Shown here one piece after another: positions 9,774 to 20,169 of a stretch of DNA of 64,000 nt. Position 1 is the stretch's first letter. The number at the start of each line of letters is the position of its first letter. The stretch is from Pseudomonas sp. Irchel 3H7 (GTDB lineage: Bacteria; Pseudomonadota; Gammaproteobacteria; Pseudomonadales; Pseudomonadaceae): contig NZ_FYEA01000005.1 of assembly GCF_900187605.1 (NCBI RefSeq), forward strand, positions 1 through 64,000. The letters run 5' to 3'. The position numbers and the translations under genes are program-made. The notes beneath the pieces were generated by a model. It was not told the origin of the DNA. It saw only the letters and a program-made list of their open reading frames with translations, and searched no databases.

Positions 9774-10421
9774 ATGACTACCCAACGTCACTACTCGCCA
9801 ATTGACCGTCTTCTGCTGCAAGCCGATGCTGCGATGCGAACCCTGCTGCCCTTCAGCGGCCAGCCGTACCGTCCGTCGCCCGCGATTCTGCAGCCGGATA
9901 CGCAGATGAGCGATGAAGACACCCGCCACGTCGCCGGCCTGATGCGTATTAATCACACCGGTGAAGTCTGCGCCCAGGCGCTGTATCAGGGGCAGGCGCT
10001 GACCGCCAAGCTGCCACAGGTGCGCGAGGCCATGGAGCACGCCGCCGAAGAAGAAATTGATCATCTGGTCTGGTGCGAACAGCGTATTCATCAGTTGGGC
10101 AGCCATACCAGTGTGCTCAATCCGTTGTTTTACGGGATGTCGTTCGGGATTGGTGCGGTGGCCGGGTTGATCAGCGACAAGGTCAGCCTCGGTTTTGTTG
10201 CGGCGACCGAACATCAGGTGTGCAAGCACTTGAATGAACACCTGGAGCAATTGCCGGCAGAGGACGAGAAGTCCCGGGCGATTCTGGAACAGATGCGCAT
10301 TGATGAAGAACATCATGCCGAAAGTGCTTTGGAGGCTGGAGGTTTCCGTTTTCCGGCGCCGGTGAAATTCGGGATGAGTATTCTGGCCAAGGTGATGACC
10401 AAGAGTACTTATCGGATCTGA
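9774..10421 (+). CDS. coq7: 3-demethoxyubiquinol 3-hydroxylase (Coq7)
   Basis: Hydroxylates demethoxyubiquinol late in ubiquinone synthesis. The 215-residue protein carries the ferritin-like di-iron ligands: Glu in [17 protein letters not shown] and later EHQVC and [13 protein letters not shown] lies 6 bp before the ATG. Many pseudomonads use this oxygen-dependent carboxylate-bridged enzyme rather than UbiF. It is convergent with speD across a shared terminator. Confidence 0.95.
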   Translation: MTTQRHYSPIDRLLLQADAAMRTLLPFSGQPYRPSPAILQPDTQMSDEDTRHVAGLMRINHTGEVCAQALYQGQALTAKLPQVREAMEHAAEEEIDHLVWCEQRIHQLGSHTSVLNPLFYGMSFGIGAVAGLISDKVSLGFVAATEHQVCKHLNEHLEQLPAEDEKSRAILEQMRIDEEHHAESALEAGGFRFPAPVKFGMSILAKVMTKSTYRI

Positions 10422-10445
10422 GAACGGTATTGCTGCAGAGGGCCC

Positions 10446-10471
10446 CTTCGCGAGCAGGCTCGCTCCCACAG
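10446..10471. repeat. Single REP element (GCGAGCAGGCTCGCTCCCAC type)
   Basis: One unpaired copy of the commonest repeat family in this window, 25 bp past coq7 and directly before the terminator. Confidence 0.8.
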
Positions 10472-10489
10472 GGGTTCGTGCCAGGAATG

Positions 10490-10518
10490 AAAAAGGCGAC
10501 CGAAAGGTCGCCTTTTTT
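10490..10518. terminator. Bidirectional terminator between coq7 and speD
   Basis: A perfect stem with arms AGGCGACC and GGTCGCCT around a GAAA tetraloop, flanked by A's on the left and T's on the right, so it can end both convergent transcripts. Confidence 0.9.
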
Positions 10519-10531
10519 GTGCCCGGGAATC

Positions 10532-11326
10532 TTAGGTCGGCATGTTGCGCGCGTAGAAGATTTCGAGCATTTCGTGTTTCACCCGGTCGGTCACCTGAGC
10601 GCGTTGCTCCGCAGACAGGTTGCTGGTGGCGTCGCCAAACAGGTAGTTATCCAGTTCGAAGTTCTTCAGCAGCATTTTGGTGTGGAACAGGTTTTCCTGG
10701 TACACGTTCACGTCGGTCATCTGGTACGCGTCGCGAGTGTCTTCGGACAAGTAGTTCTGGATCGAATTGATCTCGTGGTCGATGAAGTGCTTGTTGCCTT
10801 CAACGTCACGGGTGAAGCCGCGCACACGGTAATCCACAGTCACGATGTCCGAATCGAACTGGTGAATGAGGAAATTGAGCGCTTTCAGCGGTGAAATGAC
10901 ACCACAAGTCGACACATCGATGTCCACACGGAAAGTTGCAATACCGTCGTCCGGATGGATTTCCGGGTAGGTGTGCACCGTGATATGACTCTTGTCGAGG
11001 TGGGCCAGGATAATTTCGGGCAACGGGCCCGGCGATTCTTCGATCTGGCTTTCAGTCGGGGTTACCGGCTCTTCAGAAATCAGAATCGTGACGCTGGCGC
11101 CCTGAGGTTCATAGTCCTGACTGGCAATATTCAGGATGTTGGCACCAATGATCTCGACAACTTCTGTGAGAATCTGCGTCAGGCGTTTCGCGTTGTACTC
11201 TTGATTGATGTACTCAACGTAAGCCTGCTGGTCTTGCGGGGTTTCCGCGTAGCAGATGTCATAGATGTTGAAGCTCAAGGTCTTTGTCAGGTTATTGAAC
11301 CCGTGGAGCTTGAGTTTGCTTTTCAC
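10532..11326 (-). CDS. speD: S-adenosylmethionine decarboxylase proenzyme
   Basis: Makes decarboxylated AdoMet, the aminopropyl donor for spermidine. The 264-residue proenzyme belongs to the long enterobacterial type; the chain is cleaved to create the pyruvoyl group at the serine of DKSHITVH. The chosen start is a GTG at 11326, giving (V/M)[12 protein letters not shown] as in other Pseudomonas SpeD, with GAGAG about 9 bp upstream; the 42-bp upstream extension does not fit the family. It is convergent with coq7. The 237 bp upstream up to the OsmC gene hold no gene. Confidence 0.95.
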   Translation of the reverse strand: MKSKLKLHGFNNLTKTLSFNIYDICYAETPQDQQAYVEYINQEYNAKRLTQILTEVVEIIGANILNIASQDYEPQGASVTILISEEPVTPTESQIEESPGPLPEIILAHLDKSHITVHTYPEIHPDDGIATFRVDIDVSTCGVISPLKALNFLIHQFDSDIVTVDYRVRGFTRDVEGNKHFIDHEINSIQNYLSEDTRDAYQMTDVNVYQENLFHTKMLLKNFELDNYLFGDATSNLSAEQRAQVTDRVKHEMLEIFYARNMPT

Positions 11327-11563
11327 CGTTAAAAACTCTCTATGTATGCGGCCCGGCCGCGTGATCAAGCATGCCCGTCAAGTGCGAACAACGCACCTGC
11401 GTAGGACGGTTAACACCTCTTCGCGATGGCGATTTTGGTTATCTGTTCAGGCGGCTGATCCGTCGGCTGACCGATCACTGCCCTGAAAAAAGTGGCGCAT
11501 TATGCAGACGTCAGCGAGGGATCGCCAGAGTCTGCACTGCTTTTATGATAGTTGAATGTCGGT

Positions 11564-11986
11564 TCAACCGAGTTCGACGATTTCGTAATCGTGAGTGATT
11601 GCCACGCCAGCGGCGCCGAGCATGATCGAGGCCGAGCAATACTTCTCGGCGGACAGCTCGATCGCGCGTTTGACCTGGGCTTCTTTCAGACCACGACCCT
11701 TGACCACGAAATGCATGTGGATCTTGGTGAACACCTTCGGATCTTCGGTCGCGCGCTCTGCTTCGAGAAAGGCTTCGCAGCTTTCAACAGCCTGGCGGGA
11801 CTTCTTCAGAATGCTGACCACGTCGAAGTTACTGCAACCGCCCACGCCCAGCAGGAGCATTTCCATCGGGCGAACACCCAGATTACGACCACCGGCGTCC
11901 GGCGGACCGTCCATCACCACGACATGACCGCTACCGGATTCGCCGAGGAACATGGCTTCGCCAGCCCATTGGATGCGTGCCTTCAT
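11564..11986 (-). CDS. OsmC/Ohr family protein
   Basis: A 140-residue cytoplasmic protein of the OsmC superfamily, thiol peroxidases that detoxify organic hydroperoxides. Both conserved cysteines are present: Cys51 in LGVGGCSNFD and Cys117 in EKYCSAS. It belongs to the YhfA-like subgroup, whose physiological peroxide is not defined, rather than to Ohr. The start at 11986 is supported by a GGAG about 9 bp upstream. It is divergent from vfr, matching the conserved Pseudomonas neighbourhood. Confidence 0.9.
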   Translation of the reverse strand: MKARIQWAGEAMFLGESGSGHVVVMDGPPDAGGRNLGVRPMEMLLLGVGGCSNFDVVSILKKSRQAVESCEAFLEAERATEDPKVFTKIHMHFVVKGRGLKEAQVKRAIELSAEKYCSASIMLGAAGVAITHDYEIVELG

Positions 11987-12222
11987 CGCCCAGACTCCAC
12001 TGTAAAAAAAGGGTCGCCAGCTTAGCACAGGGCTTTGCCCGGACAGCGAGCCACGTTCCTAGGACAGATGCTTCTGCCCTGTAGGTAATTTCTCGAATTT
12101 GCGACGAAGTGTCTGTTAAGCTGGCGCCAATTCGCTGGCGCCCATGCCGGCTGTGTAGCGACCGCCTTCAGCGCCTCATAAAAAAATCAAACATCACCGT
12201 GCAGTCTTTTCGGGATACAACC

Positions 12223-12867
12223 ATGGTTGCTATTACCCCCACACCCAAAATCAAGAACCTCGACAAGCTGTTGATGCATTGTCAGCGCCGTCGCCATGCG
12301 GCCAAAAGCAATATCATCTGTGCGGGCGATCGCTCGGACACGCTGTACTTCATCATCAAGGGCTCGGTGACAATCCTGATCGAGGATGACGACGGCCGCG
12401 AGATGATCATCGCTTACCTTAATGCCGGGGATTTCTTTGGCGAATTGGGCCTGTTCGAGCAGGCGGGACAGGAACAGGAACGCAGCGCCTGGGTGCGGGC
12501 CAAGGTTGAATGCGAAACTGCAGAAATCAGCTACGCCAAGTTCCGCGAATTGTCGCAGCAAGACCCGGACATTCTTTACGCGCTTAGCGGACAAATCGCA
12601 CAACGCCTGCGCAACACCACGCGCAAGGTTGGCGACTTGGCGTTCTTCGACGTGACCGGTCGTGTAGCCCGCTGCCTATTGGAGTTGTGCAAGCAGCCGG
12701 ACGCGATGACGCACCCGGACGGCATGCAGATCAAGGTGACCCGTCAGGAAATCGGCCGGATTGTCGGTTGTTCGCGGGAGATGGTCGGTCGCGTGCTCAA
12801 GGATCTTGAGGAACGCAACCTGGTCGATGTGAAAGGCAAGACCATGGTGGTCTACGGTACGCGGTAA
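12223..12867 (+). CDS. vfr: cAMP-responsive transcriptional regulator Vfr (CRP family)
   Basis: Global cAMP-dependent activator/repressor, the Pseudomonas homologue of CRP. The 214-residue protein has an N-terminal cyclic-nucleotide-binding domain (about 15-130, with [11 protein letters not shown] and the ERSAWVRAK phosphate-binding region) and a C-terminal helix-turn-helix ([21 protein letters not shown]). The start at 12223 matches known Vfr (MVAIT). The gene is monocistronic and convergent with the lipoate-ligase-like gene only 9 bp away. In fluorescens-group species its regulon is much less studied than in P. aeruginosa. Confidence 0.95.
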   Translation: MVAITPTPKIKNLDKLLMHCQRRRHAAKSNIICAGDRSDTLYFIIKGSVTILIEDDDGREMIIAYLNAGDFFGELGLFEQAGQEQERSAWVRAKVECETAEISYAKFRELSQQDPDILYALSGQIAQRLRNTTRKVGDLAFFDVTGRVARCLLELCKQPDAMTHPDGMQIKVTRQEIGRIVGCSREMVGRVLKDLEERNLVDVKGKTMVVYGTR

Positions 12868-12876
12868 GCCCGAATA

Positions 12877-13578
12877 TCAGGCGCTGTAGATCTGCGCCAG
12901 CATCAGACGAAACAACTCATCGAGACGCGCCAAGGCCTGTGGCGCGTTGAATTTCTCATGCAGGGCAATGTGGCTTCCAGCCCGCACCCGTTGCTCCAGG
13001 CCGCATGCTTCGTTGAAGCGATTGACCGCCGCAACCATCGACTCGCGCTCGTTATCCATCAGCATCGCACCGTGTACCAGACCGACCGGACGCTGTCCGC
13101 CCTGGCTTTGGCGCCAGCGCTGGGCCGTGCCGACCATTTTGCGGCCATCGAGGTTGACGTTGAAGCGACCGTCGCAGAATGCGCCATCGATTTCGCCCAA
13201 TGATGATGCGCCACCCAACTCGTCGAGCAACTGGCAGATCGGATCGCAGAGACGGTGGTAGCCGGTTTCGATGCGGTTCAGATCGCCTTCGCTGCGCGGT
13301 GGCGCATAGACGAGTGCGATATTGATTGTGGCGGCCGATTGCGGGACGGGCTCGCCGCCAGTTTCGCGCAAGAGCACCGGCCAGCCAGCGGCGGCAGAGA
13401 CGTCGCAGGCACGGTCGAAACCGGGAAGACGATTGAGGCGGCGCGGCATGACCAGGGCGCGATCGCTGGGTTGCCAGAACAGCAGGCCGAACTCTGAGTC
13501 GCCGGCGCAGACCGAGGCCAGCAAATCCTGTTCGGCTTGCAGGCCGGCTTCGATGGTCAGGGGGGTTGGCAGCGACAT
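12877..13578 (-). CDS. Lipoate-protein ligase A-like protein
   Basis: A 233-residue protein of the biotin/lipoate attachment (BPL/LplA/LipB) fold. Visible family motifs are RETGG (counterpart of the RRxSGGG loop), AATINIALVY and NLDGRKMVGTAQRW, whose lysine corresponds to the catalytic lysine of LplA. No separate C-terminal accessory domain is present, so it resembles LipM/LipL or short LplA proteins; octanoyl transfer is as possible as lipoate ligation. It is convergent with vfr. In P. aeruginosa vfr is directly followed by trpC, so this gene is an insertion relative to that species. Confidence 0.75.
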   Translation of the reverse strand: MSLPTPLTIEAGLQAEQDLLASVCAGDSEFGLLFWQPSDRALVMPRRLNRLPGFDRACDVSAAAGWPVLLRETGGEPVPQSAATINIALVYAPPRSEGDLNRIETGYHRLCDPICQLLDELGGASSLGEIDGAFCDGRFNVNLDGRKMVGTAQRWRQSQGGQRPVGLVHGAMLMDNERESMVAAVNRFNEACGLEQRVRAGSHIALHEKFNAPQALARLDELFRLMLAQIYSA

Positions 13579-13623
13579 GGAAGGCTCCGGCAGATCTGGA
13601 ATCTTTGGGGATTTCTAGTACCT

Positions 13624-13690
13624 CATCGCGAGCAGGCTCACTCCTACAATTGGAACGCGTTCCCCTGTAGGAGTGAGCCTGCTCGCGATG
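13624..13690. repeat. REP inverted pair (CATCGCGAGCAGGCTCACTCCTACA family)
   Basis: Two 25-bp perfect inverted copies (13624-13648 and 13666-13690) around a 17-bp spacer, sitting just past the trpC stop codon and able to form a long hairpin at the end of the trpGDC transcript. Confidence 0.9.
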
Positions 13691-13713
13691 GCGTCGACTC
13701 GGTCTGGAGCGAA

Positions 13714-14550
13714 TCAGTCGAGGGTCGAACCGCTGATGGAAGTGCCACGCTCCGGGAAGAACAGTCGCTGCAGTTCAGTGCCCGGATTTTCCGCGCGCAT
13801 GAACGCTTCACCGACGAGGAACGAATAGACGTCGCTGATTTCCATCAATTCGACATCGGCGCGATTGAGAATACCGCTCTCGGTAATGACCAGACGATCG
13901 CGCGGAATGCGCGGCAGCAGGTCGAGGGTGGTTTCCAGGCTGACGTCGAAGGTGTGCAGATTGCGGTTGTTGACCCCGACCAGTGGTGTGTCGAGGGTTT
14001 TCAACGCGCGCTCCAGCTCATCGCCATCGTGTACTTCGACCAGCACATCGAGACCGACGCTTTTGGCGACGGCGGCCAGCTCGGCCATTTTCACGTCATC
14101 CAGTGCGGAGACGATCAACAGCACACAGTCGGCGCCCAGCGCACGGGCTTCAACGATCTGGTAAGGATCAATCATGAAGTCCTTGCGGATCACCGGCAGG
14201 CTGCACGCGGCACGAGCCTGTTGCAGGTACGCATCGGCGCCCTGGAAGTAATCGATATCGGTCAGTACGGAAAGACAGGTCGCCCCACCCTTCTCGTAGC
14301 TTTTGGCGATGTCGGCCGGAACGAAGTTCTCGCGAATCACGCCTTTGCTCGGCGAGGCCTTTTTGATTTCGGCAATCACCGCAGGCTGCTTCTTCTTCGC
14401 CTGCGCCAGCAATGCCTGGGCGAAACCACGGGGTGCATCGGCCGCCTTGGCCAGACTTTCCAGCTCGCTCAGGCTGACGCGAGCGCTACGCTCGGCGACT
14501 TCCTGGACTTTACGCGCCAGAATGTTTTCCAGAACCGTCGGTACACTCAT
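13714..14550 (-). CDS. trpC: Indole-3-glycerol-phosphate synthase
   Basis: Converts 1-(2-carboxyphenylamino)-1-deoxyribulose-5-phosphate to indole-3-glycerol phosphate. The 278-residue TIM barrel has the signature motifs [34 protein letters not shown] and [10 protein letters not shown]. It is monofunctional, with no fused TrpF. Its start overlaps the trpD stop by 4 bp, implying translational coupling in trpGDC. A REP pair follows 24 bp past the stop. Confidence 0.97.
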   Translation of the reverse strand: MSVPTVLENILARKVQEVAERSARVSLSELESLAKAADAPRGFAQALLAQAKKKQPAVIAEIKKASPSKGVIRENFVPADIAKSYEKGGATCLSVLTDIDYFQGADAYLQQARAACSLPVIRKDFMIDPYQIVEARALGADCVLLIVSALDDVKMAELAAVAKSVGLDVLVEVHDGDELERALKTLDTPLVGVNNRNLHTFDVSLETTLDLLPRIPRDRLVITESGILNRADVELMEISDVYSFLVGEAFMRAENPGTELQRLFFPERGTSISGSTLD

Positions 14551-15596
14551 CCCTCATTCTCCACTCTGAATACCGCGGTAAAGGCACCCAGCTCCTCAAG
14601 TTTTTCCCGAGCGAGACCGGTGTGCAAGGCGTCGTGCGCAAGCTCGACGCCCTGTTTCAAACTACTCGCCACGTCGGCGGCGTACAGCGCGGCACCGGCG
14701 TTGAGCACAATCATTTCGGCGGCTTTCTGACCGTTTTCGGTCTTGCGCTTGCCGAGAGCATCGCGGATCAGTGCCAGCGAAGCCTCCGGGCCTTCGACCG
14801 ACAGACCGTGCAGGCTCTGGCTCTTCATGCCGAGATCTTCTGGCTCGACCCAATACTCGGTGATTTCGTTGTTCTTCAGTTCCGCCACAAAGGTTGGTGC
14901 GGCGAGACTGAACTCGTCCAGGCCGTCCTTCGAATGCACCACCAGCACATGCTTGCTGCCCAAGCGTTGCAAGACTTCGGCCAATGGCCGGCACAGTGCC
15001 TGGGTGAACACGCCCACCACCTGATGTTTCACCCCGGCCGGATTCGTAAGCGGGCCGAGCATGTTGAACAGCGTACGCAGGCCGAGATCGCGGCGCGGGC
15101 CGGCGGCGTACTTCATGGCTTTGTGATGGGTCTGGGCGAACATGAAACCGATACCGACGTTGTCGATGCAACGCGCTACCTGAACCGGCGTCAGGTTCAG
15201 ATAGATGCCGGCAGCTTCCAGCAAGTCGGCGCTGCCACTCTTGCCCGAGACTGCGCGGTTGCCGTGCTTGGCGACAGTGCAACCGGCAGCGGCAACAACA
15301 AACGAAGAAGCCGTCGACACGTTGAAGATATTGGCACCGTCACCGCCGGTACCGACCACATCGACCACGCCGTCGAGGGTCTTCAGTTCAACCTGATCGG
15401 CCAGCTCACGCATCACCGACACCGCGCCAACGATCTCGTCGATGCTCTCGCTCTTCATGCGCATGGCCATCATGAACGCGCCTATCTGCGCGTCAGTGCA
15501 TTGGCCGGTCATGATTTCGCGCATCACATCGCGCATCTCATCGGTGCTGAGGTCGAGGTGATCGACGATACGGCTCAGGGCTGTCTTGATATTCAT
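14547..15596 (-). CDS. trpD: Anthranilate phosphoribosyltransferase
   Basis: Transfers phosphoribose from PRPP to anthranilate. The 349-residue protein contains the PRPP-binding [16 protein letters not shown] motif and [19 protein letters not shown] typical of TrpD. It lies 9 bp behind trpG and overlaps trpC by 4 bp. Confidence 0.97.
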   Translation of the reverse strand: MNIKTALSRIVDHLDLSTDEMRDVMREIMTGQCTDAQIGAFMMAMRMKSESIDEIVGAVSVMRELADQVELKTLDGVVDVVGTGGDGANIFNVSTASSFVVAAAGCTVAKHGNRAVSGKSGSADLLEAAGIYLNLTPVQVARCIDNVGIGFMFAQTHHKAMKYAAGPRRDLGLRTLFNMLGPLTNPAGVKHQVVGVFTQALCRPLAEVLQRLGSKHVLVVHSKDGLDEFSLAAPTFVAELKNNEITEYWVEPEDLGMKSQSLHGLSVEGPEASLALIRDALGKRKTENGQKAAEMIVLNAGAALYAADVASSLKQGVELAHDALHTGLAREKLEELGAFTAVFRVENEG

Positions 15597-15605
15597 GGGA
15601 AGTCC

Positions 15606-16199
15606 TTAGCGCGTGCCGCCGGTTTGTTTGAGGAAGTTGGCAAACAGTTCATGACCCTGCTCGGTCAGGATCGACTCGGGGTGGAACTGTACGCCCTCAA
15701 TGTTCAGGGTCTTGTGACGCAGGCCCATGATTTCGTCGACCGAACCGTCATCGTGCTGGGTCCATGCGGTCAGTTCCAGGCAATCGGGCAACGTGTCGTG
15801 CTTGACGATCAGCGAGTGGTAACGGGTGACCGTCAGCGGATGGTTCAGGCCAGCGAAAACGCCCTTGTCCTCGTGGAATACCGGACTAGTCTTACCGTGC
15901 ATTACCTGACGCGCGCGCACTACATCGCCGCCAAAAGCCTGGCCGATGGACTGGTGACCCAGGCAGACGCCGAGGATTGGCAGTTTGCCGGCAAAGTGCT
16001 TGATGGCTTCGATGGAGATACCGGCCTCGGTCGGCGTGCACGGGCCTGGGGACACCACGATGCGCTCAGGCTTGAGTGCTTCGATTTCGGCGACGGTCAA
16101 TTCGTCGTTGCGCACGACTTTGACGTCGGCACCCAATTCGCCAAGGTATTGCACAACGTTGTAAGTAAAGGAGTCGTAGTTGTCGATCATCAGCAACAT
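15606..16199 (-). CDS. trpG: Anthranilate synthase component II (glutamine amidotransferase)
   Basis: Supplies ammonia from glutamine to TrpE. The 197-residue class I amidotransferase has the nucleophile Cys79 in LGVCLGHQ and the His/Glu pair in GVQFHPES; no TrpD fusion. It is the first structural gene of trpGDC and is preceded by a 164-bp leader containing a Trp-codon-bearing small ORF. In P. putida both trpE and trpGDC have been reported to be controlled by attenuation. Confidence 0.97.
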   Translation of the reverse strand: MLLMIDNYDSFTYNVVQYLGELGADVKVVRNDELTVAEIEALKPERIVVSPGPCTPTEAGISIEAIKHFAGKLPILGVCLGHQSIGQAFGGDVVRARQVMHGKTSPVFHEDKGVFAGLNHPLTVTRYHSLIVKHDTLPDCLELTAWTQHDDGSVDEIMGLRHKTLNIEGVQFHPESILTEQGHELFANFLKQTGGTR

Positions 16200-16363
16200 G
16201 GCGTTTCGAACCTCTTGAATTCTGATTTGAAAACAGCCTTCAGATCACTTGCCCGCAGGGCGCTGCACGATGTCGGACGCAGATAGACGCGTCGGCACAG
16301 CGGCATTTCAAACAGGCAAGGAAGGCAAAGCGATACAGATCCGGCGGGGCCGGCAGAAAAGAT

Positions 16364-16450
16364 TCAGGCGCGCCAACGCCAGCGGGCGTGTGCCTTGATG
16401 ACTTGATCCAGAAGTTTGCTGGTGATCAACACGGGGAAGGTCTCGTTCAT
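16364..16450 (-). CDS. trpGDC leader peptide (attenuator), 28 residues
   Basis: A short frame starting at ATG 16450 and ending at TGA 16364-16366, with GGAA 4 bp before the start. It encodes 28 residues ending ARWRWRA, with two Trp codons (TGG) separated by one Arg codon right before the stop: the layout of a tryptophan attenuator peptide. Downstream the RNA can form CCGGC-CCC-GCCGG and further structures before trpG, but I do not see a canonical terminator with a U-run. The last 22 residues are homologous (15 identical) to the C-terminal tail of Gph ahead of trpE, which argues strongly that it is a real, conserved element. It is too short for routine gene calling. Confidence 0.75.
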   Translation of the reverse strand: MNETFPVLITSKLLDQVIKAHARWRWRA

Positions 16451-16460
16451 ACGTTCCGGC

Positions 16461-16489
16461 ACAGTAACTTAGCTGGGCGGGGCGTGCAA
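16461..16489 (-). promoter_or_regulatory. Candidate trpGDC promoter
   Basis: Minus-strand TTGCAC (16484-16489) followed after 16-17 bp by TTACTG/TACTGT (16461-16467), directly ahead of the leader peptide. The region GCTAAGTTACTGTGCC resembles GCTGAGATAACGTTGCC at the corresponding place before the trpE leader. If correct, the transcript would start only a few bases before the leader ATG, so a promoter slightly upstream is also possible. Confidence 0.35.
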
Positions 16490-16607
16490 TATGGCCGGGG
16501 CTTTGGGGAATAAATCCAGGGGAGGATTCGCGACCGATGGCAAAACGCCGGGAGTTTTTGGTACTGTCGTTTCGTTCACCTACAACAATAAATAAACGGA
16601 CTTGCTC

Positions 16608-18515
16608 ATGATCAAACAGACGTTGTTTGTACCGCTGGCCGGCTGCCTGCTCGCACTGGCCTGCGCCCAGGCCAACGCAGCGCCCAATCCTTATTCCAGT
16701 TTCATTGTGTTTGGCGACAGCCTCAATGATGCCGGCACCTTCACCGACACTGGCGGACCGGCCGGCTCCACCGAGCGTTACACCAACCGGACCGGGCCGG
16801 TGTATCAGGATGGCAGCGGGGAACTGTATTCATTGAACTCCACGCAGTTGCTCGGCGGACGCCTTGGCTTTTCGCCAGACCAGACAGCCTCTTCCAGCTC
16901 CGCCGTGCGCGCCGAAAACGGCCAGCCGGACGGCAACAACTGGGCGGTTGGCGGTTATCGCACCGACCAGATCCTCGACTCGATCACGACGCAATCCGCC
17001 ACCGGTGAACGCACCCGTGCCGGTTACCTGCCCTCAAACGGCTTCCGCGCCGACCCGAATGCGCTGTATTACATTTCCGGCGGCGGTAACGACTTCCTGC
17101 AAGGACGAATTCTCAGCCTGCCGCAAGCCAACGCCGCCGCCGATCGGCTGGCCGACAGCGTGCAAACCCTGCAAACCGCCGGTGCCAAATACGTGATGGT
17201 CTGGCTGTTGCCTGATGTTGGCCTGACGCCAGCGATCAACGGTACGCCACTGCAAACCTTCAGCAGTCAACTCGCCACCCAGTTCAACAGTCAGTTGGTC
17301 ACACGCCTGCAAGGCATCAACGCCGAAATCATTCCGCTGAACATTCCGGTACTGCTCTCGGAAGTGTTCGCCGATCCTGGGCGCTTTGGCCTCGCGACCG
17401 ATCAGAACCTGACCGCGACCTGCTTCAGCGGCAATAGCTGCACCGAGAACGCCCGTTACGGGATCAACAGCGCGACACCCGATCCGAGCAAGCTGATCTA
17501 CAACGACGGCGTGCATCCAACCGAGGCCGGACAAAAACTGATCTCCGATTACGCCTACTCCCTGCTCGCCGCGCCGTGGGAACTGACGCTGCTACCAGAA
17601 ATGGCCCACGCCACAGTGCGCGCGCATCAGGATGAACTGCGCAACCAATGGCAGGCGGATTGGGAGAATTGGCAAGCGGTCGGTCAATGGCGCGCCATTG
17701 TCTCGGCGGGCGGCCAGCATCTGGATGTCGACAGCCAAAGCAGCGGCGCCAGCGCTGATGGCAGCGGATACAACCTCAACGTCGGTGGCAGCTATCGCTT
17801 GAGTGAAGCCTGGCGCGTCGGTGTGGCGGGCGGTTTCTACCGGCAGAATCTGGAGGCCGGTCATAACGATTCGGACTACAAACTCAACAGCTACATGGCC
17901 ACGGCATTTGCCCAGTACCAGCAAAACCGCTGGTGGGCTGACGCGGCGTTGACCGGTGGCAAACTCGACTACGACAACCTCAAGCGCAAGTTTGATCTGG
18001 GCGCCAGCGAAGGTGCGGAGAAAGGCGACACTGACGGCAGCCTCTGGGCCTTCAGCGCGCGTGTCGGTTACGACATTGCCCAGCCGGGCAGCGAGTGGCA
18101 CCTGTCGCCATTCGTCAGCGCCGATTACGCCAGCGTTGATGTCGATGGCTACTCCGAGAAGAGCAATCGCGCCACGGCGCTGACCTTCGATGATCAGGCC
18201 CGCGACTCGAAACGCCTGGGGCTGGGCTTGCAGGGCAAGTACAACATTACTCCGCAAACCCAGGTGTTCGGCGAATACGCCCACGAGCGTGAATACGAAG
18301 ATGACGTACAAAAGGTCAACATCGCGCTCAATACCTTGCCGGCCAACGACTTCACACTTGAGGGCTATACGCCGCAAAGTCATTTGAACCGCTTGAGTCT
18401 GGGTGTGAGCCACAAACTCACGGCGGATCTGGCGCTGCGTGGCGGTTATTCGTTGCGCAAGGATGATGATTTTACCCAGCAGGGCGTTAACGTCGGGGTA
18501 GTGCTGGACTTTTAA
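16608..18515 (+). CDS. estA: Autotransporter GDSL esterase EstA
   Basis: Outer-membrane-anchored lipolytic esterase (type V secretion). The 635-residue protein has a signal peptide (residues 1-24, cleavage after QANA), a passenger with the GDSL block and catalytic Ser38 ([10 protein letters not shown]), the GGGNDF block III and the Asp/His block DGVHPTEAG, then a C-terminal 12-strand autotransporter barrel from about residue 345 ending in an aromatic residue (VVLDF). ATG 16608 is preferred over a TTG 6 bp upstream. In P. aeruginosa EstA is needed for rhamnolipid production and motility. It lies alone, on the opposite strand, between trpG and trpE. Confidence 0.95.
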   Translation: MIKQTLFVPLAGCLLALACAQANAAPNPYSSFIVFGDSLNDAGTFTDTGGPAGSTERYTNRTGPVYQDGSGELYSLNSTQLLGGRLGFSPDQTASSSSAVRAENGQPDGNNWAVGGYRTDQILDSITTQSATGERTRAGYLPSNGFRADPNALYYISGGGNDFLQGRILSLPQANAAADRLADSVQTLQTAGAKYVMVWLLPDVGLTPAINGTPLQTFSSQLATQFNSQLVTRLQGINAEIIPLNIPVLLSEVFADPGRFGLATDQNLTATCFSGNSCTENARYGINSATPDPSKLIYNDGVHPTEAGQKLISDYAYSLLAAPWELTLLPEMAHATVRAHQDELRNQWQADWENWQAVGQWRAIVSAGGQHLDVDSQSSGASADGSGYNLNVGGSYRLSEAWRVGVAGGFYRQNLEAGHNDSDYKLNSYMATAFAQYQQNRWWADAALTGGKLDYDNLKRKFDLGASEGAEKGDTDGSLWAFSARVGYDIAQPGSEWHLSPFVSADYASVDVDGYSEKSNRATALTFDDQARDSKRLGLGLQGKYNITPQTQVFGEYAHEREYEDDVQKVNIALNTLPANDFTLEGYTPQSHLNRLSLGVSHKLTADLALRGGYSLRKDDDFTQQGVNVGVVLDF

Positions 18516-18526
18516 ACCCCTGGCAC

Positions 18527-18561
18527 AAAAAAAGCGGCGCCCTCGCAGGCGCCGCTTTTTT
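18527..18561. terminator. Bidirectional terminator after estA
   Basis: Stem AGCGGCGCC/GGCGCCGCT with loop CTCGCA, flanked by a run of A's and a run of T's, 11 bp past the estA stop; it can also act on the convergent trpE transcript. Confidence 0.9.
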
Positions 18562-18581
18562 ATTGCCAGACACAAAGCAAA

Positions 18582-18672
18582 TGTAGGAGTGAGCCTGCTC
18601 GCGATTGCGGATTAACATTCAACAGATTTGTTGACTGACCCACCGCTATCGCGAGCAGGCTCACTCCTACAA
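18582..18672. repeat. REP inverted pair between estA and trpE
   Basis: Two inverted copies of the GTAGGAGTGAGCCTGCTCGCGAT element (about 18582-18606 and 18644-18672) around a spacer of roughly 40 bp, located between the estA terminator and the trpE stop. Confidence 0.85.
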
Positions 18673-18687
18673 GGGTTTTGTGTGGAC

Positions 18688-20169
18688 TCAGGCTTCCGGG
18701 GTTTGCTCGGCCAGGGCGACGGCGCGGAACATCGCACGGCGTTTGTTCAGGGTTTCTTCCCATTCCAGCGCCGGCACCGAGTCGGCAACGATGCCGCCAC
18801 CGGCCTGCACGTGCAGCTCGCCGTTCTTGATCACTGCCGTGCGAATCGCGATTGCAGTGTCCATGTTGCCGTTCCAGGCGAAATAACCGACCGCGCCACC
18901 GTACACGCCACGCTTGACCGGCTCCAGTTCGTCGATGATTTCCATCGCGCGAATCTTCGGCGCACCCGACAAGGTGCCCGCCGGCAGAATCGCCCGCAGT
19001 GCGTCCATCGCCGTCAACCCGGCCTTCAACTGGCCGGTAACGTTGGAGACGATGTGCATCACATTGGAATAACGTTCGATGACCATTTTCTCGGTGAGCT
19101 TCACCGAGCCGATTTCCGAAACACGACCGGTATCGTTACGGCCCAGATCGATCAGCATCAAGTGCTCGGCGATCTCTTTGTCGTCCGACAGCAGATCTTC
19201 TTCCAGCGCCACATCGGCTTCTTCGGTGGCGCCACGTGGGCGAGTACCGGCAATCGGGCGCACGGTGATCAGATTGTCTTCAACCCGCACCAGCACTTCC
19301 GGCGAACTGCCAACGACGTGGAAGTCGCCGAAATTGAAGAAGTACATGTAAGGCGTCGGGTTGAAGCAACGCAGGGCGCGGTACAGATCGATGGGTGCAG
19401 CCTTGAAGTCGATCGACATGCGTTGCGACGGCACGACCTGCATGCAGTCACCGGCCAGGATGTATTCCTTGATGGTGTCGACGGCTTTTTCGTAATCGTC
19501 CTGAGTGAAACTGGAACGGAATACCGGATCAGCCGCCTGCTGCTTGCTGAAATCCAGGCCACGGCGCGGGGTGATCGGCTGACGCAGTTTTTCCAGCAAT
19601 GCCTGCAATTGCGCCTGACCTTGTTCGAAGGCATCCGCCTGCGCAGGGTCGGCCAGGACGATCGCGTGCATCTTGCCGGCGAGGTTATCGAACACCACGA
19701 CCGCGTCGGAGACCATCAGCAGAATGTCCGGCACACCCAGCGGATCCGGGTTCGGGCATTTGCCCAAGCGCTTCTCGACATAACGTACGCAGTCATAACC
19801 GAAGTAACCGACCAGACCACCGTTGAAACGCGGCAGACCGGCGATGGTCGGCACGTTGTAGCGCGCTTTGAAGGTTTCAACGAAGGCCAGCGGGTCTTCA
19901 ACATCGTGGCTTTCGGTTTCAACGCCATCAACGGTGATGCTGACGTGATGGTCGTGAACCCGCAGCACGGTGCGGCACGGCAGGCCGATGATCGAGTAAC
20001 GGCCCCACTTCTCGCCGCCCTGCACCGATTCAAGCAGGTAGGAGTTGGGCTGGTCGGCCAGTTTCAGGTAGATCGACAGCGGCGTGTCGAAGTCGGCCAG
20101 GGTTTCGCAGGCCAACGGAATGCGGTTGTAGCCGTCAGCGGCCAAGCGCAGGAATTCTTCGCGGATCAT
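18688..20169 (-). CDS. trpE: Anthranilate synthase component I
   Basis: Aminates chorismate to anthranilate with TrpG. The 493-residue protein has the N-terminal feedback domain with [15 protein letters not shown], and the chorismate-binding domain with [33 protein letters not shown] and [11 protein letters not shown]. It is transcribed from the minus strand 71 bp downstream of gph and is separated from its partner trpG by estA. The Trp-rich end of gph and the short gap before trpE probably form its attenuator. Confidence 0.97.
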   Translation of the reverse strand: MIREEFLRLAADGYNRIPLACETLADFDTPLSIYLKLADQPNSYLLESVQGGEKWGRYSIIGLPCRTVLRVHDHHVSITVDGVETESHDVEDPLAFVETFKARYNVPTIAGLPRFNGGLVGYFGYDCVRYVEKRLGKCPNPDPLGVPDILLMVSDAVVVFDNLAGKMHAIVLADPAQADAFEQGQAQLQALLEKLRQPITPRRGLDFSKQQAADPVFRSSFTQDDYEKAVDTIKEYILAGDCMQVVPSQRMSIDFKAAPIDLYRALRCFNPTPYMYFFNFGDFHVVGSSPEVLVRVEDNLITVRPIAGTRPRGATEEADVALEEDLLSDDKEIAEHLMLIDLGRNDTGRVSEIGSVKLTEKMVIERYSNVMHIVSNVTGQLKAGLTAMDALRAILPAGTLSGAPKIRAMEIIDELEPVKRGVYGGAVGYFAWNGNMDTAIAIRTAVIKNGELHVQAGGGIVADSVPALEWEETLNKRRAMFRAVALAEQTPEA

